A stretch of DNA of 64,000 bases from Muraenolepis orangiensis (taxonomy: Eukaryota > Chordata > Actinopteri > Gadiformes > Muraenolepididae): contig CM051021.1 in assembly GCA_027704905.1 (NCBI GenBank), positions 3,158,154 through 3,222,153 of the forward strand, in the 5' to 3' direction. A program made the position numbers and the translations under genes. The notes under the pieces were generated by a model. It ran no database searches. It worked only from the letters and a program-made list of their open reading frames with translations, and had not been told where the DNA came from. Positions 59,173 to 64,000 of this stretch are shown piece after piece. How positions within the stretch are numbered: position 1 is the stretch's first letter; each line of letters starts with the position of its first letter.

Positions 59173-59227
59173 AGAACATCATAAATTCCGACAAACACAC
59201 AATAAATGGGAGTGTGAGTGTGAGTGT

Positions 59228-59271
<44 letters not shown>

Positions 59272-59369
59272 GTGAGTGTGTAATGTTCTCAAACATGGCC
59301 TCCATCACCGGGTGGGACAGATTGTGGAGGGGGGGGGAGAGACGACACACACGCATTTGTGGAGTGTGT

Positions 59370-59570
59370 GTTGGTGGCTGGTTTAAGCAGCCTCACCTGA
59401 ATTGGACTGATTGGCTGGTGAGGCTGCACACCTGTGGGTCATTGTTAATCAAGGCCCACCGGTTAAAACAGCCTCCACCACAATTGCGATGAACCGGATT
59501 CCTCATCAACCTGTGTCCTTGTCTTCGGGTGGAGCCCGCAAGTAGCCATGTCAATGGCTGGTGGCTGTTC
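59370..59570. repeat. Unit-related sequence shared with 62700-63240
   Basis: Contains 'aagcagcctcacctg', 'tgaggctgcacac', and 'aaggcccac(c/a)ggttaa' in the same order as at 62700-63240, where the first motif is tandemly amplified. It looks like a single-copy relative of that repeat. Confidence 0.6.
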
Positions 59571-59639
59571 TTCACTGTACTGCACTGTATTCATGATGCT
59601 GCTGCCCTACTGGCACTTTAAAAATGTCTCTCTGTCACT

Positions 59640-59800
59640 TTATTGTTATTTATGTTGTGTACAGTATTGTTATAGTATAGTGTTGTTTATAGTATAGTAC
59701 AGAGTATAGTGTTGTTTATAGTATAGGACAGAGTATAGTATATAGTGTTGTTTATAGTATAGGACAGAGTATAGTATATAGTGTTGTTTATAATATATTG
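59640..59800. repeat. Short tandem repeat ('tagtgttgtttatagtatag')
   Basis: About six imperfect copies between LINE-like stretches. No coding content. Confidence 0.8.
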
Positions 59801-59814
59801 TACAGCTTATGGGG

Positions 59815-60330
59815 GCTTATGGAGGTCAAGCGTGTCTCCAGCTTCAAATTCCTGGGGGTCGACATCTCCGAGGACCTCTCCTCGTTTCCACCAACGCAAG
59901 CCTAACACTTAACCCTTAACACTGCCACACTGGTCAAGAAGGCTCACCAGCGTCTCTTCTTCCTGAGGAGACTGAGGAAAACCCACCTGTCCCCTCCGAT
60001 TCTGGTGAACTGTTACCGGTGTGCCATCGAAAGCATCCTCACCAACTGCATCACAGTGTGGTAGGGCACACTGTGATGCCCTCCCACCTTGCCCCCCGGC
60101 TCTGCTGCCCACCGTACGAACTCTGAACTCTGCTCACTATATCCTATCACCATCAATATACATTTTTACTGGACCTTCTGTACATATATTTAATCTTCAA
60201 ATGTTGATACAACTGTATATCCCTGCTGTATATACATTTATATATATATTTATCCTGTTGATATAATTGCAAACCCTTGCTCACTACCTGTTGAATACTT
60301 ACCTGTGTATATATCTATATATATCTATAT
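59815..60330 (+). mobile_element. LINE RT C-terminal fragment with 3' UTR
   Basis: Reads MEVKRVSSFKFLGVDISEDLS and KKAHQRLFFLRRLRKTHLS, CAIESILTNCITVW, then a stop. An AT-rich tail follows ('ctgttgatata', 'tcactacctgttgaata') that matches the orphan tails near 22740 and 24760. Confidence 0.7.
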
Positions 60331-60439
60331 ATAGATATATATAGATATAAATATATATCTATATAGATATATGTGTATATCTATATCTATATAGATATAC
60401 CAGTGGCAAACCGTGTCTATCACAACTGGACCTTCTGTA

Positions 60440-61570
60440 GACCGTCTCTACCATTAACCACCTAGAGGCCATTAGAGGAACTACATGCTAGTCTCTGCCA
60501 TTAACCACCTAGAGGCCGTTAGAGGAACTAAATGCTGGTCTCTACCATTAACCACCTAAAGGCCGTTAGAGGAACTAAATGCTGGTCTCTACCATTAACC
60601 ACCTAGAGGCTGTTAGAGGAATTAAATGCTAGTCTCTGCCATTAACCACCTAGAGGCTGTTAGAGGAACTACATGCTAGTCTCTACCATTAACCACCTAG
60701 AGGCTGTTAGAGGAACTAAATGCTAGTCTCTGCCATTAACCACCTAGAGGCTGTTAGAGGAACTACATGCTAGTCTCTACCATTAACCACCTAGAGGCTG
60801 TTAGAGGAACTACATGCAAGTTTCTATCGTTAACCACCAGGCCGTTAGAGGAACTACATGCACGTCTCTATCATTAACCACCTAGAGGCCGTTAGAGGAA
60901 CTACATGCAAGTCTCTATCGTTAACCACCTAGAGGCCGTTAGAGGAACTACATGCTAGTCTCTATCATTAACCACCTAGAGGCCGTTAGAGGAATTAAAT
61001 GCTAGTCTCTACCATTAACCACCTAGAGGCCGTTAGAGGAACTACATGCAAGTCTCTATCGTTAACCACCTAGAGGCCGTTAGAGGAACTACATGCTAGT
61101 CTCTATCGTTAACTACCTAGAGGCCGTTAGAGGAACTACATGCTAGTCTCTATCATTAACCACCTAGAGGCCGTTAGAGGAATTAAATGCTAGTCTCTAC
61201 CATTAACCACCTAGAGGCCGTTAGAGGAACTACATGCAAGTCTCTATCGTTAACCACCTAGAGGCCGTTAGAGGAACTACATGCTAGTCTCTACCCTGAA
61301 CCACCTAGAGGCCGTTAGAGGAACTACAGGCTAGTCTCTACCCTGAACCACGTAGAGGAAGCTAGAGGAACTACATCCTAGTCTCTACCCTGAACCACCT
61401 AGAGGCCGTTAGAGGATTGACATGCTAGTCTCTATCGTTAACCACCTATAGGCCGTTAGAGGAAATACATGCTAGTCTCTACCCTGACCACCTATAGGCC
61501 GTTAGAGGAACTACATGCTAGTCTCTACCCTGACCCACCTAGAGGCCGTTAGAGGAACTACATGCTTGTC
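60440..61570. repeat. Minisatellite, 47-bp unit
   Basis: About 24 copies of 'ctctaccattaaccacctag' followed by 'aggccgttagaggaacta' and 'catgctagt', with many point variants (ccgtt/ctgtt, acatg/aaatg). Confidence 0.95.
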
Positions 61571-62070
61571 ACTGTAATTAAACAGTGTTTAATAATCTCA
61601 AACATGGGTTGTTTATTAATGCAATTTATTAATAAAGTAAACTTGAAAAGACAAACATGACAACTTGAAACACTGTATTTCCTTTCTTCTTGCTAGTTGT
61701 TTCACATGTGGGGTACGCCAAAACAAGCAGTTGGCATCCTGTTCCCCAGCGGAGCTTCCATCAGGGGAGGGACGGCATGGGGAGACGAGGGAGCGCCAAG
61801 GAGAGACGCTTCATGTCGGGCTCCTGGCACCACAGAAGCTCCTGGAAAGGCAGAACAAGCCTCATCAGCATGTCCCTGTACCTCAGTAGACCAGACAGTA
61901 GGGCAGACAGTGGGCCATAGAAAAGACTTTTGTTAAAAGGTTGTATTGTTAGAAACCACTGAAACACACCCGGTGAAGCTGTGTGTTTTCAGGGTGAAAA
62001 TAAGGAACAATATCTCTGCTTCTCAGAGCCCATCTGTGAGCTCTGTCCTCGGCCAGCTCTTGTCTGAAGG
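61571..62070. other. Unassigned region with possible coding remnant
   Basis: On the minus strand 61967-61761 is open and ends MKRLSLALPRLPMPSLP at a TGA, with a CAG acceptor-like site inside. I do not recognise it and no other exon pairs with it. It may be a terminal exon or chance. Confidence 0.2.

Positions 62071-62072
<2 letters not shown>

Positions 62073-62160
<88 letters not shown>
62073..62160. repeat. (CA)n microsatellite
   Basis: Pure CA run of about 44 units. Confidence 0.97.
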
Positions 62161-62164
<4 letters not shown>

Positions 62165-62214
62165 CTTTACAAGACTGGAATATCATTGGCTAAATGTTCT
62201 TAATAGGAATAGGA

Positions 62215-62655
62215 TAGAATATGTTATATCATCTACATGTTATAATGAGGATAGATAGAATACGTTATACTATCTAGTATTATAATGAGGATAGAAATAA
62301 TACGCTATATCTAGTATTATAATGAGGATAGATGTAATAGGCTATATCATCTAGTATTATAATGAGGATAGATGTAATAGGCTATATCATCTAGTATTAT
62401 AATGAGGATAGATGTAATAGGCTATATCATCTAGTATTATAATGAGGATAGCTGTAATAGGCTATATCATCTAGTATTATAATGAGGATAGATGTAATAG
62501 GCTATATCATCTAGTATTATAATGAGGATAGATGTAATAGGCTATATCATCTAGTATTATAATGAGGATAGCTGTAATAGGCTATATCATCTAGTATTAT
62601 AATGAGGATAGATGTAATAGGCTATATCATCTAGTATTATAATGAGGATAGATGT
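62215..62655. repeat. Minisatellite, 40-bp unit
   Basis: About 11 copies of 'gaggatagatgtaataggct' plus 'atatcatctagtattataat'. The first copies are divergent and the later ones almost identical. Confidence 0.95.
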
Positions 62656-62699
62656 AAAATGAGGAAATGTACAGTCATGTAAAAATGATGGTGGAGTAT

Positions 62700-63165
62700 G
62701 TGGTTGGTGGCTGGTTGAAGCAGCCTCACCTGGCCCCAGTCAGACTGATTAGAGGCTGGTTGAAGCAGCCTCACCTGGCCCCAGTCTGACTGATAAGAGG
62801 CTGGTTGAAGAAGCCTCACCTGGCCCCAGTCAGACTGATAAGAGGCTGGTTGAAGCAGCCTCACCTGGCCCCAGTCAGACTGATTAGAGGCTGGTTGAAG
62901 CAGCCTCACCTGGCCCCAGTCTGACTGATAAGAGGCTGGTTGAAGAAGCCTCACCTGGCCCCAGTCAGACTGATTAGAGGCTGGTTGAAGCAGCCTCACC
63001 TGGCCCCAGTCAGACTGATTAGAGTCTGGTTGAAGCAGCCTCACCTGGCCCCAGTCAGACTGATTAGAGGCTGGTTGAAGCAGCCTCACCTGGCCCCAGT
63101 CAGACTGATTAGAGGCTGGTTGAAGCAGCCTCACCTGGCCCCAGTCTGACTGATTAGAGTCTGGG
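62700..63165. repeat. Minisatellite, 45-bp unit
   Basis: About ten copies of 'gattagaggctggttgaagc' plus 'agcctcacctggccccagtc' and 'agact'. The period is divisible by three, so it opens artificial frames on both strands. The non-repeated continuation (63166-63240) matches 59370-59570. Confidence 0.95.
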
Positions 63166-63452
63166 GCAGGTGAGGCTGCACACTGCACACTGTGGGTCCT
63201 TGGTAATCCAAGGCCCACAGGTTAATGCAGTCACTACACACACTCAGGACCAGCACTAGCATGTACCAGCTGCTCTGTTCATTCAACAACTGCAAAACTC
63301 TACAAAAAAACAGTAAAGTCATCATCTACCAGTGCCTGTGTCGTTGGGAGAAGCCATTTCAGTAGCAGATAGCAACATGGACTGCTACATTTGGAGCCTG
63401 AACAGTGATCTCACCGACCATGACAAGGAAACCGGTAGACGAGTCAGGCGGT

Positions 63453-63944
63453 TTATTGTAGGTTTTGAGAATAGTCTGACAAGCAGAGCAGATGGTCCCT
63501 GCTGGCGCTCCACCTGAGTGTGTGTGGTGGTGTCTGCTATAACCTGTGGGACCACTGTCAACCACACACTCCACAGGGATTGTACCAACAGAATGGATCA
63601 ACGTAAACATAACATATCTGTCCTACGTCAGCTGCATGTGTACACATATCATATATCATCTAGAACCTAGATTATACCGGTCTGTACCTTTCTGTTCTGG
63701 AAGATTCTTCAGGAGAGTCTGAGAGCAACATGGGGGCTACAACTGTTTTGTTGTACAAAGTGGCTAAGTCTTCTGGGAAGACAGACAGACAGACACAACA
63801 TAACAGTTGAAGTGCAAACACATCCAGGTCTATGACTCACTACAAACAGAAGACAGCTTCATGTTGTAAAGTAACTAAACTGTAAGCCAAACCACTCACT
63901 CCCTGCAGTCCTGTGGTCGCACGCATGGCCGGCATCTGTTGTCT
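63453..63944 (-). CDS. Three probable 3' exons of an unidentified gene (partial)
   Basis: Minus strand: exon 63900-63944 (acceptor 'cttccag', donor gtgagt; reads TTDAGHACDHRTAG). Exon 63688-63772 (acceptor 'cttcccag', donor gtacag; DLATLYNKTVVAPMLL, SDSPEESSRTE). Exon 63453-63513 (acceptor 'cactcag'; WSASRDHLLCLSDYSQNLQ, TAA). The three join in one frame with GT-AG introns, and AATAAA overlaps the stop, which supports a real C-terminus. Upstream exons would be beyond the window. I do not recognise the family, and the last exon could be misassigned. Confidence 0.35.
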
Positions 63945-64000
63945 CTGGAAGAAGCTACAGAATGAAATGACTATTTACTCATCATGGACCAACATCAAAC

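Noticed and set aside
62637..63218. 193-codon minus-strand frame with an SNQSDWGQVRLLQPA repeat
   Set aside because: Translation of the 45-bp minisatellite; no gene signals.

Overview
The window is vertebrate, almost certainly teleost, genomic DNA. It has split genes with GT-AG introns, fish-type MHC class I exons, a fish-specific finTRIM-type gene, and teleost transposon families (Rex1- and Rex3-like LINEs, L2, L1/Tx1, DIRS, several hAT elements, a tRNA-derived SINE). Extreme tandem-repeat density together with duplicated MHC class I genes would suit a gadiform (cod-like) fish. That species guess is inference only.

Layout. 0-5.7 kb: decayed hAT pieces, a 41-bp minisatellite, fragments of an unidentified multi-exon fish gene, and the left half of an inverted duplication whose other half lies at 37.35-39.88 kb. 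5.7-10.3 kb: a nest in which a dispersed repeat holds a solo LTR, which holds an apparently intact hAT transposon with a two-exon transposase. 10.5-20.6 kb: segmental duplication copy A with MHC class I gene A (minus strand). 20.6-26.9 kb: LINE debris and a non-autonomous TTF-type hAT carrying perfect palindromes. 26.97-28.71 kb: six 3' exons of ACADVL (minus strand), whose 5' part is not seen. 28.8-34 kb: Rex1-like, Rex3, L1 and DIRS fragments and CT-rich satellites. 34.48-36.31 kb: a finTRIM-like gene with three frame breaks. 37.3-39.9 kb: right half of the inverted duplication, with a SINE and a MITE inserted in its 31-bp array. 41.5-59.2 kb: segmental duplication copy B with MHC class I gene B (minus strand). 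Intron 3 of gene B is swollen to over 8 kb by an L1 that itself carries a full-length Rex1-like LINE and a TIR DNA element. 59-64 kb: minisatellites, a LINE fragment, and three probable 3' exons of an unidentified minus-strand gene running off the right end.

The biology centres on a young tandem MHC class I duplication. The two genes share near-identical signal-peptide and alpha-3 exons but differ strongly in the peptide-groove exons. They also carry complementary defects. Gene A keeps an X2/Y promoter module and an intact tail but has a 1-bp deletion in alpha-1 (an in-frame cryptic acceptor could bypass it). Gene B has an intact ectodomain but has lost the X2 box and carries a 4-bp deletion in the tail exon. 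I found no clearly new biological system. The most unusual sequence-level observations are these lesions, a perfect hairpin across the splice donor of the hAT transposase intron, and minisatellites born inside LINE coding sequence. Isolated 1-4 bp indels could be assembly errors, and read support would settle that.
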